Below are positions 33,934 to 42,695 of a stretch of 64,000 nucleotides of DNA, piece after piece. The notes under the pieces are model-generated. The model searched no databases. It worked only from the letters and a program-made list of their open reading frames with translations, and was not told the DNA's origin. The stretch is taken from the NCBI RefSeq assembly GCF_004005935.1, contig NZ_SACQ01000002.1:186001-250000 (forward strand), written 5' to 3'. The number at the start of each line of letters is the position of its first letter. Within the stretch, counting starts at the first letter, position 1. A program made the translations under genes and the position numbers. The DNA is from Neptunomonas marina (GTDB taxonomy: Bacteria > Pseudomonadota > Gammaproteobacteria > Pseudomonadales > Balneatricaceae).

Positions 33934-34659
33934 ATGGCTTCGCGTAAAGACTATGCGCCACAATCTCGCCGCCAGCGAAAGGCACCGGCAAAGTCCGCTC
34001 CGAAGCCACCAAAGGCCCCCCAACCGGCACCCAAAAAAGTGCCATGGAAGCTGGCGATCACCACCTTTCTGGTGCTCGCCGGTCTGGTTTTCCTGCTCAA
34101 TCAGTTGCTAAAAGTCGACTCTACACCGGCGCAGCCTGCACAGGTAGAACGCTCAGCCCCCGCTCCAAAGCCGGAACCTAAAGCCAAGCCTGAGCCAAAG
34201 CCGAGCCAACCAAAGCCTGTCACTGCAACGCCAAAAACCGAGAAAACGGTCGTCGCACAACCCAAGGTTGTAGAGCGTTCAACCAAAGCGGCGCCAACAC
34301 CCCCTCCTGCCCCGCCGAAGCCGAAAGAGGAGAAGTTCACCTTCTATGAACTACTTCCTGAGAGCGAAGTCACGCCAGCGCAGGTTGATGCCTACAAATC
34401 TACGCCACGTACAGAAAAGCTTAGCAAAACCTATCTGCTGCAAGCGGGCTCATTTCGCAGCGCTGCCGATGCCGAGAAGATGCGTGCTCAGCTGCTGCTT
34501 TCTGGCTTACCCAATGTAAAAACGAGCCGCTCCGATGGCAAAAATGGCGTTTGGTATCGGGTTCGTTTAGGGCCTTTTGAATCACGCTCTGCACTGAACA
34601 AAGCACAAGACAAGCTCGCGCGCCTGAATATCAGCGCGATGAAGATTCAACTGGACTGA
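33934..34659 (+). CDS. FtsN-like SPOR-domain cell-division protein
   Basis: A 241-residue bitopic protein. A short basic cytoplasmic tail (RKDYAPQSRRQRK) is followed by one membrane segment at about 48-66 (LAITTFLVLAGLVFLLNQLL). A Pro/Lys/Ala-rich periplasmic linker and a C-terminal SPOR domain (SKTYLLQAGSFRSAADAEKMRAQLL ... WYRVRLGPF) complete it. The overall plan is that of FtsN, which activates septal synthesis. The essential FtsN motif near the membrane is not obvious, so the symbol is withheld. AGGAGGT at 33920-33926 fixes the start at 33934. Confidence 0.88.
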   Translation: MASRKDYAPQSRRQRKAPAKSAPKPPKAPQPAPKKVPWKLAITTFLVLAGLVFLLNQLLKVDSTPAQPAQVERSAPAPKPEPKAKPEPKPSQPKPVTATPKTEKTVVAQPKVVERSTKAAPTPPPAPPKPKEEKFTFYELLPESEVTPAQVDAYKSTPRTEKLSKTYLLQAGSFRSAADAEKMRAQLLLSGLPNVKTSRSDGKNGVWYRVRLGPFESRSALNKAQDKLARLNISAMKIQLD

Positions 34660-34673
34660 GCTCCCGCATTCAC

Positions 34674-34701
34674 CTTGAAAAAGTGAAAACGCCCCCCATC
34701 T
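34674..34701 (+). promoter_or_regulatory. Consensus sigma-32 heat-shock promoter for hslVU
   Basis: CTTGAAA at 34674-34680 and CCCCATCT at 34694-34701 are separated by 13 bases. This matches the E. coli sigma-32 consensus (CTTGAAA, 11-16 bases, CCCCATnT) at every defined position. It lies 38 bases before the hslV start, directly upstream of known heat-shock genes. Confidence 0.92.
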
Positions 34702-34738
34702 ACTAACCTAATTCGAACCGCAATAAGGTTAGTTACAC

Positions 34739-35269
34739 ATGACAACGATTGTTTCAGTGCGTCGCGGCGACCAAGTCGTCGTAGGCGGTGATGGTCAGGT
34801 TTCCTTGGGCAATACGGTAATGAAAGGCACGGCGAAAAAGGTCAATGTGCTGCCCAAGCACAATGTTATTACGGGTTTCGCCGGCTCTACCGCCGATGCG
34901 ATCACCCTTCGCGACCTCTTTGAGCAACAACTTGATAAGCACCAAGGCAATATCGTGAACTCGGTTATCCACCTAGCGCGTGAATGGCGTGGTGATCGGG
35001 TATTACGCCGCCTTGAAGCCCTGATGCTCGTTGCAAACGAGGAGAAAACCTACCTTATCTCCGGTTCTGGTGACGTGATTGAGCCGGAAGATGGCGTGAT
35101 CGCCATCGGATCGGGCGGCAACTTCGCGCTCGCCGCAGCGAAAGCCTTGGTAAACAATACCGAGCTAAGTGCTGAAGATGTGGTGCGCAAGAGCCTCGAT
35201 ATTGCTGCTGAGATCTGTGTGTTCACCAACCACAACCTCACTATCGAAACGCTACCAAACAAAGCCTAA
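34739..35269 (+). CDS. hslV: ATP-dependent protease peptidase subunit HslV
   Basis: A 176-residue proteasome-like peptidase. [19 protein letters not shown] places the nucleophile Thr2 after removal of Met1. [13 protein letters not shown] and the GFAGSTADA segment are typical. Twelve subunits form a double ring capped by HslU. It sits behind a consensus sigma-32 promoter and 11 bases before hslU, so both are heat-induced together. Confidence 0.98.
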   Translation: MTTIVSVRRGDQVVVGGDGQVSLGNTVMKGTAKKVNVLPKHNVITGFAGSTADAITLRDLFEQQLDKHQGNIVNSVIHLAREWRGDRVLRRLEALMLVANEEKTYLISGSGDVIEPEDGVIAIGSGGNFALAAAKALVNNTELSAEDVVRKSLDIAAEICVFTNHNLTIETLPNKA

Positions 35270-35280
35270 GGAGCCTGAGA

Positions 35281-36618
35281 ATGTCGAATATGACTCCCCG
35301 TGAGATCGTCCATGAGCTAGACCGCTACATCGTCGGCCAACAAGACGCAAAGCGCTCCGTGGCTATTGCACTGCGCAACCGCTGGCGCCGCATGCAGCTT
35401 GATGAAGAGCTGCGCGCAGAGGTTTCGCCTAAGAATATTTTGATGATCGGCCCAACAGGGGTGGGTAAAACAGAGATTTCCCGCCGCCTAGCAAAGCTGG
35501 CGAATGCCCCCTTTATCAAGGTTGAAGCAACCAAGTTCACCGAAGTAGGCTATGTTGGCCGTGATGTAGAGACGATTGTTCGCGATCTTGTTGATATGGC
35601 GATCAAAATGCTACGCGAGCAAGAGACCGAGAAAGTTCGCTTCCGTGCTGAAGATGCAGCGGAAGAGCGTATTTTAGATGCGCTACTGCCACAAGCTCGC
35701 CCAACGGGCTTCGATGATGCAACGAGCGAGAGCAAAACGGATAGCGCTACACGCCAAATTTTCCGCAAGAAACTCCGCGAAGGTCAGCTTGACGATAAAG
35801 AGATCGATATCGACGTTGCGCCACCTAAGGTGGGTGTTGAGATCATGGCTCCGCCTGGCATGGAAGAGATGACCAACCAGTTGCAGAGTATGTTTTCGAA
35901 CATGGGCGGCAACAACAAAGAGACGCGCCGCATGAATGTTAAAGATGCATTCAAGCTACTGGTCGAAGAGGAAGCGGCTAACCTCATTAAAGAGGATGAT
36001 GTTAAGCAGCGCGCTATTGAAGCGGTGGAACAGAACGGCATCGTGTTCTTAGACGAGATTGATAAAGTCTGTAAACGCGCAGAAGCTGGCGGTGCTGATG
36101 TCTCCCGAGAAGGCGTACAGCGCGACCTGCTACCGCTAATTGAGGGCTGCACCGTCAACACCAAGCACGGCATGGTAAAAACTGACCATATCCTGTTTAT
36201 CGCCTCTGGCGCGTTCCATTTGGCGAAACCCTCTGACCTTATTCCTGAGCTACAGGGCCGTCTTCCTATTCGCGTTGAGTTAAGTGCGCTGACGCCTGAA
36301 GACTTCCGCCGTATCCTAACTGAGCCAACAGCGTCACTGACAACGCAATATATCGCGCTTATGAAAACAGAAGGCGTTAATATTGAGTTTACTGAAGATG
36401 GTATCGCACGCATCGCAGAGCTGGCCTATCAAGTCAACGAAGCGACTGAAAATATCGGTGCACGCCGCTTACACACGATGCTGGAACGCCTTATGGAAGA
36501 GCTATCTTTCCAAGCTTCTGACGAAGCAGGCAAAACCATCTCCATTGATGCTACGTATGTAAATACGCAGCTAGGCGAACTATCTCAGGATGAAGACCTG
36601 AGTCACTACATACTGTAA
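35281..36618 (+). CDS. hslU: HslUV protease ATPase subunit HslU
   Basis: A 445-residue AAA+ unfoldase. It opens [21 protein letters not shown] and has Walker [10 protein letters not shown] (57-65). The I-domain insertion follows (about 110-240, including [15 protein letters not shown]). Walker B is [10 protein letters not shown], and the C-terminus ([15 protein letters not shown]) inserts into HslV to activate it. AAGGAG precedes the ATG. It feeds unfolded substrates to HslV. Confidence 0.98.
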   Translation: MSNMTPREIVHELDRYIVGQQDAKRSVAIALRNRWRRMQLDEELRAEVSPKNILMIGPTGVGKTEISRRLAKLANAPFIKVEATKFTEVGYVGRDVETIVRDLVDMAIKMLREQETEKVRFRAEDAAEERILDALLPQARPTGFDDATSESKTDSATRQIFRKKLREGQLDDKEIDIDVAPPKVGVEIMAPPGMEEMTNQLQSMFSNMGGNNKETRRMNVKDAFKLLVEEEAANLIKEDDVKQRAIEAVEQNGIVFLDEIDKVCKRAEAGGADVSREGVQRDLLPLIEGCTVNTKHGMVKTDHILFIASGAFHLAKPSDLIPELQGRLPIRVELSALTPEDFRRILTEPTASLTTQYIALMKTEGVNIEFTEDGIARIAELAYQVNEATENIGARRLHTMLERLMEELSFQASDEAGKTISIDATYVNTQLGELSQDEDLSHYIL

Positions 36619-36634
36619 CCGCCTGGTTGATTCC

Positions 36635-36665
36635 GCCGGCAGCCCTCCTAGGTGGGTTTGCCGGC
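36635..36665. repeat. Inverted repeat between hslU and the DUF971 gene
   Basis: GCCGGCA (36635-36641) and TGCCGGC (36659-36665) enclose a region with further CCC/GGG pairing. There is no U-tract, so it may attenuate or process the hslVU transcript rather than end it. Confidence 0.4.
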
Positions 36666-36687
36666 GCACTATACAGGAGCGCTTCTG

Positions 36688-37053
36688 ATGATCCCCTCTT
36701 CCATTAACCTACACAAAAAGTCACGTACCTTAGAGCTTCAGTATGGTGACCATACCTACGAACTCACCGCTGAGTACCTGCGCGTGCACTCGCCCTCAGC
36801 CGAGGTGCGGGGCCATGGTATTGGCAACGGCATTTTGCAAACCGGAAAGAAGTTCGTCGGCATCGATAGTATTGAGATGGCTGGCCAATATGCGCTGAAA
36901 ATCACCTTCGATGACGGCCACGATAGCGGCCTGTTCATATGGGAATACTTGTATGACTTAGCCATCAACCACGATAGCCACTGGGCCAGCTACTTGGCAA
37001 AGCTAGAAGCGGCTAACGCGACACGTGATGAAGGACTGATTGGCAAGTTCTAA
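36688..37053 (+). CDS. DUF971 (GBBH-like N-terminal domain) protein
   Basis: A 121-residue cytoplasmic protein containing a single DUF971 domain: LELQYGDHTYELTAEYLRVHSPSAEVRGHG, then IDSIEMAGQYALKITFDDGHDSGLFIWEYLYDL. This domain also forms the N-terminus of gamma-butyrobetaine hydroxylase. Stand-alone copies accompany iron-sulphur or housekeeping genes and their function is not established. The gene following hslU is the same in Pseudomonas. CAGGAG supports the ATG at 36688. Confidence 0.9.
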   Translation: MIPSSINLHKKSRTLELQYGDHTYELTAEYLRVHSPSAEVRGHGIGNGILQTGKKFVGIDSIEMAGQYALKITFDDGHDSGLFIWEYLYDLAINHDSHWASYLAKLEAANATRDEGLIGKF

Positions 37054-37116
37054 TACAGGACAAATTCACCGCCCCTAGGTACAATGCCAACAAATAGTTT
37101 GGCCGAGCAGCAGACA

Positions 37117-37875
37117 ATGAGTGAAGAGAGCAAGAAAAGTACCATCGACTTCGGTTATCGCCAGATTCCAGTAGAAGACAAAGTCAGCCATGTGGCCGAC
37201 GTATTCCACTCGGTTGCAGGTAAGTATGACCTGATGAACGACCTGATGTCCGGTGGTATCCACCGCCTCTGGAAAAAGCTCACGATCGAACAAAGCGGTG
37301 CGCGCCGCGGCCATAGTATTCTGGATATCGCTGGCGGTACTGGCGATCTCACCATGCGTTTCTCCCGCATTGTCGGGGCAGATGGTAAGGTCGTGCTTGC
37401 CGACATTAACGATTCCATGCTCAAAGTTGGCCGCGACAAGCTGATGAATAAAGGCGTTGCCGGCAATGTTGAGTTTGTGCAAGCTAACGCTGAGTGTTTG
37501 CCCTTCCCAGACAACACCTTCGATGTCATCACCATTGCGTTTGGTTTACGCAACGTAACCGACAAAGACGCTGCATTACGCTCTATGGCGCGTGTTTTGA
37601 AGCCGGGTGGCAAAGTGATGGTGCTAGAGTTTTCAAAAACCGATAACCCGGCCCTCACGAAGCTCTACGATTTCTACTCGTTCAATATCTTACCTAAGAT
37701 GGGTCAGGTCATTGCTGGGGATTCAGAGAGCTACCAGTACCTAGCTGAATCAATTCGCATGCATCCAGACCAAGAAACCCTCAAGGGCATGATGGAAAAT
37801 GCTGGCCTTGTGAACTGCAAATACCAAAACATGACCGGTGGTATTGTGGCGCTTCACACAGGTATCAAGCCATAA
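37117..37875 (+). CDS. ubiE: Demethylmenaquinone/2-methoxy-6-polyprenyl-benzoquinol C-methyltransferase UbiE
   Basis: A 252-residue SAM-dependent methyltransferase for ubiquinone and menaquinone synthesis. VAHVFHSVA-type [20 protein letters not shown], the SAM motif [12 protein letters not shown] and [18 protein letters not shown] are family signatures. The ATG at 37117 aligns with the 251-residue E. coli protein; an in-frame ATG 33 bases upstream is also open and ribosome-binding sites are weak for both. It is followed after 12 bases by ubiJ. Confidence 0.96.
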   Translation: MSEESKKSTIDFGYRQIPVEDKVSHVADVFHSVAGKYDLMNDLMSGGIHRLWKKLTIEQSGARRGHSILDIAGGTGDLTMRFSRIVGADGKVVLADINDSMLKVGRDKLMNKGVAGNVEFVQANAECLPFPDNTFDVITIAFGLRNVTDKDAALRSMARVLKPGGKVMVLEFSKTDNPALTKLYDFYSFNILPKMGQVIAGDSESYQYLAESIRMHPDQETLKGMMENAGLVNCKYQNMTGGIVALHTGIKP

Positions 37876-37887
37876 CGAGGTACGCTG

Positions 37888-38505
37888 ATGTCAGATATTT
37901 TGCACGCTGCCGTTCTTACTCCGCTAGAGGAAGCCGTCAACCATTTACTGGCGAGCGATCCACTCAGCCGCAAAATTCTGACACCGATCGCTGGGCGAAC
38001 CATCGCTGTTGAGCTTTCAGATCTGCACCAAACCCTTTACATCCTGCCTTACGAGGGCGGCGTACAGTTGCAGGGAACGCTGCTTAGTTCTGCGGATGTG
38101 ACCTTATCAGGCGCATCTTCACGTTTTTGTCAGCTGATGATGAGTGACGATAAAAGCGAGCACTTCTTTGGAAATGGTATCGATATCGTCGGTGACTCGC
38201 ACCTCGCGAATCAATTTCAAGGCGCTTTGGCACAGCTGAAGATCGATTGGGAGAGCTTACTTGCTGAGCATATCGGTGATTTAGCAGCCCACGAATCGGT
38301 TTCGCTGCTTAAGCAACAAGCAGGCTTTTTTACTCATTTGCAACAGAGCTTTCATGCGAATGTGCAGGAGTATGTGCAAGAGGAGGCCCGTATACTGCCG
38401 AGCCGCCCAGAGGCTGAAGGCGTGATGGATCAGATCGACCAATTACGCCAGCGCACTGATCGTTTAGCTGCCCGCATCGAGCAGCTAAGCGCCAAACTCA
38501 GCTAG
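37888..38505 (+). CDS. ubiJ: Ubiquinone biosynthesis accessory factor UbiJ (SCP2 domain)
   Basis: A 205-residue protein with an N-terminal SCP2-like lipid-binding domain (about 15-115) and a C-terminal coiled coil (MDQIDQLRQRTDRLAARIEQLSAKL). UbiJ with UbiK helps present the hydrophobic intermediates to the Ubi enzymes. GAGGT precedes the ATG. In most gammaproteobacteria ubiB follows in the same operon, but here the next gene is hemJ on the opposite strand. Confidence 0.92.
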   Translation: MSDILHAAVLTPLEEAVNHLLASDPLSRKILTPIAGRTIAVELSDLHQTLYILPYEGGVQLQGTLLSSADVTLSGASSRFCQLMMSDDKSEHFFGNGIDIVGDSHLANQFQGALAQLKIDWESLLAEHIGDLAAHESVSLLKQQAGFFTHLQQSFHANVQEYVQEEARILPSRPEAEGVMDQIDQLRQRTDRLAARIEQLSAKLS

Positions 38506-38519
38506 CCCTAGCCAAGCCG

Positions 38520-38933
38520 TTAGAACGGCTTCACCACCACGAAAATCAAGATTGGAATAAAGATAAGCAGCGGTAGCTCGTTAAAGAGACGAAAATAACG
38601 CCCGCTGCGCGTCAGGGTATCTTGCTGCATTTTTCGCAGATACTGGCGGCACCAAACGTGATAACCAATTAGCAGCGCAACGAAGGTTAATTTGGCGTGC
38701 AACCAGCCCCCAGTAAAGCCATAGCCTAACCATAGCCACAGACCTAATGCGAGCGTAAACACCGCCATAATCGTCATGAAGCCATAGAGCTTACGCCCCA
38801 TTATCTGCAACCGAGCCACATCTTGCCCAGCTTCTCGCCCTTCAACATAATGCACAAATATACGTGGCAGATAGAAGATACCCGCCATCCAACTGGTCAT
38901 GGCAAGTATGTGAAACGCTTTAATCCACAGCAT
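38520..38933 (-). CDS. hemJ: Protoporphyrinogen IX oxidase HemJ
   Basis: A 137-residue integral membrane protein with four hydrophobic segments. It begins MLWIKAFHILAMTSWMAGIF, with the conserved His8 haem ligand candidate, and contains GWLHAKLTFVALLIGYHVW and the ending ELPLLIFIPILIFVVVKPF. These are HemJ hallmarks; CopD-family annotation is an older alternative. It oxidises protoporphyrinogen IX in haem synthesis. It converges on ubiJ with a 14-base gap. Confidence 0.88.
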   Translation of the reverse strand: MLWIKAFHILAMTSWMAGIFYLPRIFVHYVEGREAGQDVARLQIMGRKLYGFMTIMAVFTLALGLWLWLGYGFTGGWLHAKLTFVALLIGYHVWCRQYLRKMQQDTLTRSGRYFRLFNELPLLIFIPILIFVVVKPF

Positions 38934-38951
38934 GGCTGCTTTTCCTCTTAG

Positions 38952-39614
38952 TTAACGTACGGCGGTTGCAACGCGCAATAGATCCACCAGCTCCACAACC
39001 AACTGATCCCCTGCAGCAATCGGCCCAACGCCAGCCGGCGTGCCGGTGAGCACCACATCTCCCGGTTCAAGGGTAAAGTACTGGCTAATATGGCTTATCA
39101 GACCTAACACCGGATTAAGCATCAGCGCGCTATTACCGTTCTGGCGTGTCTCACCATTCACTGTTAAACGGATACCCACATCCTGCAGATCACTCACCGC
39201 GTCAGGTGGAATAAAAGCCGATAGAGGGCAGGAGCCGTCAAAAGCTTTCGCACGCTCCCAAGGGTGACCTTGCTCTTTAAGGCGCGATTGCACATCACGT
39301 AATGTTAGATCTAAGCCAAGGCCCACACCTGCGATCGCAGCCTTTGCGTCCTGTTCGCTCGCCTTTGATAGCGTCTCTCCAATTAAGATCGCCATCTCGG
39401 TTTCGAAGTGCACACTGCCGCGATCTTGTGGGATAGAAAACTCCTCTTCCATCGCAACGGCAGCACTCGCTGGCTTGATAAATAGGATTGGCTCACTCGG
39501 AATCGGATTATTCAGCTCTTTCGCATGGTCAGCAAAGTTGCGGCCCACGCAGACAATCTTCCCTAATGTTAAATCGCTTGCTTGTTCATCCACGAAGCGG
39601 TGTTGAAACGCCAT
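38952..39614 (-). CDS. Fumarylacetoacetate hydrolase-family protein, YcgM/FAHD1-like
   Basis: A 220-residue cytoplasmic metal-dependent enzyme of the FAH family. It shows IVCVGRNFADHAKELNN, EPILFIKPASA, the metal-site glutamates in VHFETEMAILIG, and a C-terminal LEPGDVVLTGTPAGVGP. Relatives hydrolyse acylpyruvates, decarboxylate oxaloacetate or act as oxaloacetate tautomerases; the exact reaction cannot be read from sequence. AGGAGGA supports the ATG at 39614. It precedes hemJ on the minus strand with an 18-base gap and may be cotranscribed. Confidence 0.88.
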   Translation of the reverse strand: MAFQHRFVDEQASDLTLGKIVCVGRNFADHAKELNNPIPSEPILFIKPASAAVAMEEEFSIPQDRGSVHFETEMAILIGETLSKASEQDAKAAIAGVGLGLDLTLRDVQSRLKEQGHPWERAKAFDGSCPLSAFIPPDAVSDLQDVGIRLTVNGETRQNGNSALMLNPVLGLISHISQYFTLEPGDVVLTGTPAGVGPIAAGDQLVVELVDLLRVATAVR

Positions 39615-39714
39615 AATCACTCCTCCTAGTTTGGTTTACGTATGATAACAGGTATCCTTGGCTAAGCTGTTCGCTTGGCGGCAGAAACTAACATCTATAT
39701 TCAGGAGACTCATC

Positions 39715-39996
39715 ATGGCTAGAGCACGCGCACGCCACCTACTGGTAGAAACCGAAGCACAATGTGAAGAATTAAAGCAGCAAATTGAAGCCGGTGCAGA
39801 CTTTGCAGAGGTTGCTAAGCAGCACTCATCTTGCCCATCAGGCCGCCAAGGCGGTGACCTAGGTGAGTTTGGCCGCGGCCAGATGGTACCGGAGTTCGAC
39901 CAAGTCGTATTTAGCGGCGAGTTGAACAAAGTTCACGGGCCGGTAAAAACACAGTTCGGCTACCACCTACTCGAGATCACGAGCCGCTCAGAATAA
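39715..39996 (+). CDS. ppiC: Parvulin-type peptidyl-prolyl isomerase
   Basis: A 93-residue single-domain parvulin without signal peptide. It shows the family features ARHLLVETEAQCEELKQQIEAG, FAEVAKQHSSCPSGRQGGDLGEFGRGQMVPEFDQVVF and a C-terminal HGPVKTQFGYHLLEI. It catalyses cis-trans proline isomerisation in the cytoplasm. CAGGAGA supports the ATG at 39715. It is convergent with the diguanylate cyclase gene, 4 bases apart. Confidence 0.95.
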   Translation: MARARARHLLVETEAQCEELKQQIEAGADFAEVAKQHSSCPSGRQGGDLGEFGRGQMVPEFDQVVFSGELNKVHGPVKTQFGYHLLEITSRSE

Positions 39997-40000
39997 TTGA

Positions 40001-41302
40001 CTAACGGCGCGCGTAGTCTCGTTTCGAGCGGCGCGCCGTACTTTTGCGCGGTTTAGGCTCAGCCACTTTAGGTTGGGTACTAATAACCGTCTGATTACGC
40101 CCCGCCCCTTTCGCCTGATAAAGTGCCTGATCCGCTGACTTGATCACCGCATCAGGATTCGCATGAGTATCCTGCTTGTGTGCCGCACCAATACTAATGG
40201 TGACGGTAACAATTTCACTTTCGCTACCTTCATTGCGCCGCTGCTTGCCCGTTTCATTGTCTTTAGGCCGCTGGTCACCGCGAATGCGCATGGGATAATT
40301 GGCTATTATTTGGCGAACCTCTTCCAAAAAAGGTTCCGCCTCGTGCTCCTCTTTGCCAGCAAAGACTACGGTAAATTCTTCACCACCAAAGCGATAGGCT
40401 TTACCACCGCCACGCACTTGATTGATCTTAGCCGCCACCATCCGCAGCACCTGATCACCAACATCATGACCGTAGGTATCATTAAACTTTTTAAAATGGT
40501 CAATATCCATCATAGCGATCGTGTACTGCTTACCCAGTGTGGCGAGTTTATCGCGCAGAGCACGCCTTGCAGGTATACCGGTCAGTTCATCAATAAAGGC
40601 CATGTTGTAGCTGTTCTGCACAACTGATACCGAAAGCGCTAATAGCGCAGCCGATACAAACAGCGATGAGATCATCGCTTGGTCGAACCACACCAGCATC
40701 ACCAGAGCCGCGCCCCATGCCGCTAAAATACCCGCATCTGCGTGGGTTTTACGCAACCCAAGAGATAACAACACCGGCAACAAAGACACACCAAATGCCC
40801 ATGCCGCCGCATCGCTCAAAAAGGTCTGGGCGAAAGCCATCTCAATCATACTGGTGGGCAACGAGGGCAGCCAGTAAGCAAGTTCACCGCTTTGCTTCAG
40901 CGCGAAAAGGACCGCGTAGCCTAACAGCACGCCCACAACACGCGCACACCCCACCCATGTCAGCACGCCGCGCTCTTTATACCAGGCAATCAGCGCAAAA
41001 TTGAGCGGCAATAACAGGGACAGAAGACTGAAGAGAACATAGTTATCTGGCCGCGCGAGGCTCGTTTGAAGTGATGTTTGGATCAGCAGATAGGCGCCAC
41101 CCAAATTGAGCGCAGCTAACAGCACACGGCCGCGCTTAAATCCCACTCCCAAGGTCCCTGCAACAATGACAAGCAGATAAGGCAACAGCCCCAACATCTC
41201 TTGTTGCGTGCCGGAAAGCTGAGCAACAGACAGCAACGCCACACCCGCACCAACCAAAAGGGCCGCTGCTGGAAGAAGCAATGTGAGAAGCTGAAGTGCC
41301 AA
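40001..41302 (-). CDS. Membrane-bound diguanylate cyclase (GGDEF)
   Basis: A 433-residue protein with about eight hydrophobic N-terminal segments (a MASE-like sensor of unknown ligand, residues 5-240) and a C-terminal GGDEF domain. The active-site GGEEF is at 306-310, with DIDHFKKFNDTYGHDVGD upstream, so it should make cyclic di-GMP. The inhibitory-site RxxD is degenerate (RGGG). I chose the TTG start at 41302 because AAGGA lies seven bases upstream and the frame opens with membrane sequence. The longer upstream frame runs into the coding sequence of the MFS gene. Confidence 0.88.
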   Translation of the reverse strand: MALQLLTLLLPAAALLVGAGVALLSVAQLSGTQQEMLGLLPYLLVIVAGTLGVGFKRGRVLLAALNLGGAYLLIQTSLQTSLARPDNYVLFSLLSLLLPLNFALIAWYKERGVLTWVGCARVVGVLLGYAVLFALKQSGELAYWLPSLPTSMIEMAFAQTFLSDAAAWAFGVSLLPVLLSLGLRKTHADAGILAAWGAALVMLVWFDQAMISSLFVSAALLALSVSVVQNSYNMAFIDELTGIPARRALRDKLATLGKQYTIAMMDIDHFKKFNDTYGHDVGDQVLRMVAAKINQVRGGGKAYRFGGEEFTVVFAGKEEHEAEPFLEEVRQIIANYPMRIRGDQRPKDNETGKQRRNEGSESEIVTVTISIGAAHKQDTHANPDAVIKSADQALYQAKGAGRNQTVISTQPKVAEPKPRKSTARRSKRDYARR

Positions 41303-41356
41303 GTGTAAGTCCTTAATCAGGCAAGAGTTTAGACTTACATTGTAGCCAACGGATGT

Positions 41357-41384
41357 GAAAAAAAAGAGTCCCCAGAAGGATACT
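41357..41384 (-). terminator. Probable terminator after the MFS transporter gene
   Basis: Read on the minus strand, AGTATCC (41384-41378) pairs imperfectly with GGGGACT (41373-41367) around TTCT and is followed by C and a run of eight T residues (41365-41358). It would separate the MFS gene from the diguanylate cyclase gene. Confidence 0.45.
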
Positions 41385-41388
41385 GCAC

Positions 41389-42612
41389 TTAAACGAGTGC
41401 GGTATGACTCGCAGCCCCCTGCCGCACGCTCACCACTCGCAATAAACACACAGCAAACAACGAAAGACTGAGCACCACGAGCGAGCCGACCACCACCCCT
41501 TGCCAGCCAGCCCACTGCCAGAACGGTTGGAGGTAAAAGCTCCCCAAGCTAGAGCCTAAGTAGTAAAACACCAAATAAAGTGATGAAGCACTCGCCTTCG
41601 CTACGCTAGCGCGATGGCTAACCCAACTACTAGCCGCAGAATGGGCGACAAAAAAGCCCAGCGCGTTGAGCAGAAAACCCATCAAAATAGCGGTGATGCC
41701 GGGCAGCAGCGTTACTAATGTACCGGTCATCAGGATACCGATCCCCACCAACATGATAATCGGCTGTGCTACGCGCTGAGCAACACGTCCAGCGATCGAT
41801 GAGCCGATGGTTCCCGACAGGTAAGTCAGAAACAGCATCCCGAGCCAACCAGAGGACAAGCTGTAAGGAGCCTCAGCCAAGACAAAGGTGATAAAGCTGT
41901 ACTGATTGACAAAAATCAGCATATTCAAACCACCGATGATATAAGCGATCAGCAGCAACGGATTACGCATATGGCCCATCAAGGGAGTGGCTAATGCACG
42001 CATACATAACGGCCTTGGCGCAAAGTGCTGCGAGCGCGGCAGCAACCAAACAAAGATGGCTAGCAGGGCTAGGCTCATCACTGCCATCACCCCAAAGACA
42101 TGCTCCCAACCTAACCATTGCGCTGCCAGCCCGCCAATCAGACGTCCACCAATGCCACCTAGCGAATTACCGCTGATATAAAACCCCACCGCCAAGACCA
42201 TCGCCTTATGACGGAACTCATCCCCCATATACGCCACCGCAATCGCTGGCAAACCACCGAGACATAAACCCTGCAAGGCACGTAGTAACAGCAGCTGATC
42301 ATAGTTGCTAACATACGACAAAAGAAACGTCGTCAGCACCGCACCCACCATGCTGGTGACCATCACGCTCTTGCGCCCCACCACATCAGATAGGGGGCCA
42401 TAAACTAATAATGATAAGCCCAGTGTTAGCGTTGTTACCGTCAAGCTCATGCTCGCTTGTAACTCCGAGATCTCGAAAGCCTCAGCGAGTGTCGGCAGTA
42501 ACGGTTGCGTCACATATACGTTGGCAAAAATCATAAATGACCCGAGACAAAGCGCGAGGGTTGCACGCCAAAACTCACGGCTGCCAGCATCAATCATGGT
42601 GGTTCTCTGCAT
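41389..42612 (-). CDS. MFS transporter, YnfM-like
   Basis: A 407-residue major facilitator with 12 predicted membrane segments. The loop 2-3 signature YGPLSDVVGRKSVM is present, and FANVYVTQPLLPTLAEAF near the N-terminus is typical of the YnfM/arabinose-efflux-like subfamily. It is probably a proton-driven exporter with unknown substrate. It is divergent from a LysR gene with an 83-base gap, matching the ynfL-ynfM arrangement of E. coli, so the LysR protein probably controls it. Confidence 0.9.
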   Translation of the reverse strand: MQRTTMIDAGSREFWRATLALCLGSFMIFANVYVTQPLLPTLAEAFEISELQASMSLTVTTLTLGLSLLVYGPLSDVVGRKSVMVTSMVGAVLTTFLLSYVSNYDQLLLLRALQGLCLGGLPAIAVAYMGDEFRHKAMVLAVGFYISGNSLGGIGGRLIGGLAAQWLGWEHVFGVMAVMSLALLAIFVWLLPRSQHFAPRPLCMRALATPLMGHMRNPLLLIAYIIGGLNMLIFVNQYSFITFVLAEAPYSLSSGWLGMLFLTYLSGTIGSSIAGRVAQRVAQPIIMLVGIGILMTGTLVTLLPGITAILMGFLLNALGFFVAHSAASSWVSHRASVAKASASSLYLVFYYLGSSLGSFYLQPFWQWAGWQGVVVGSLVVLSLSLFAVCLLRVVSVRQGAASHTALV

Positions 42613-42695
42613 TAGGAAAATATGCAGTAACGATAGACAACACCCAAAAATCAGTAAAATATATAGTTATTATCAAAGTCATCAAAAATATTGAT

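Noticed and set aside
40001..41515. 504-codon form of the diguanylate cyclase
   Set aside because: The extra N-terminus overlaps the MFS gene and has no domain sense; the TTG at 41302 has a good ribosome-binding site.
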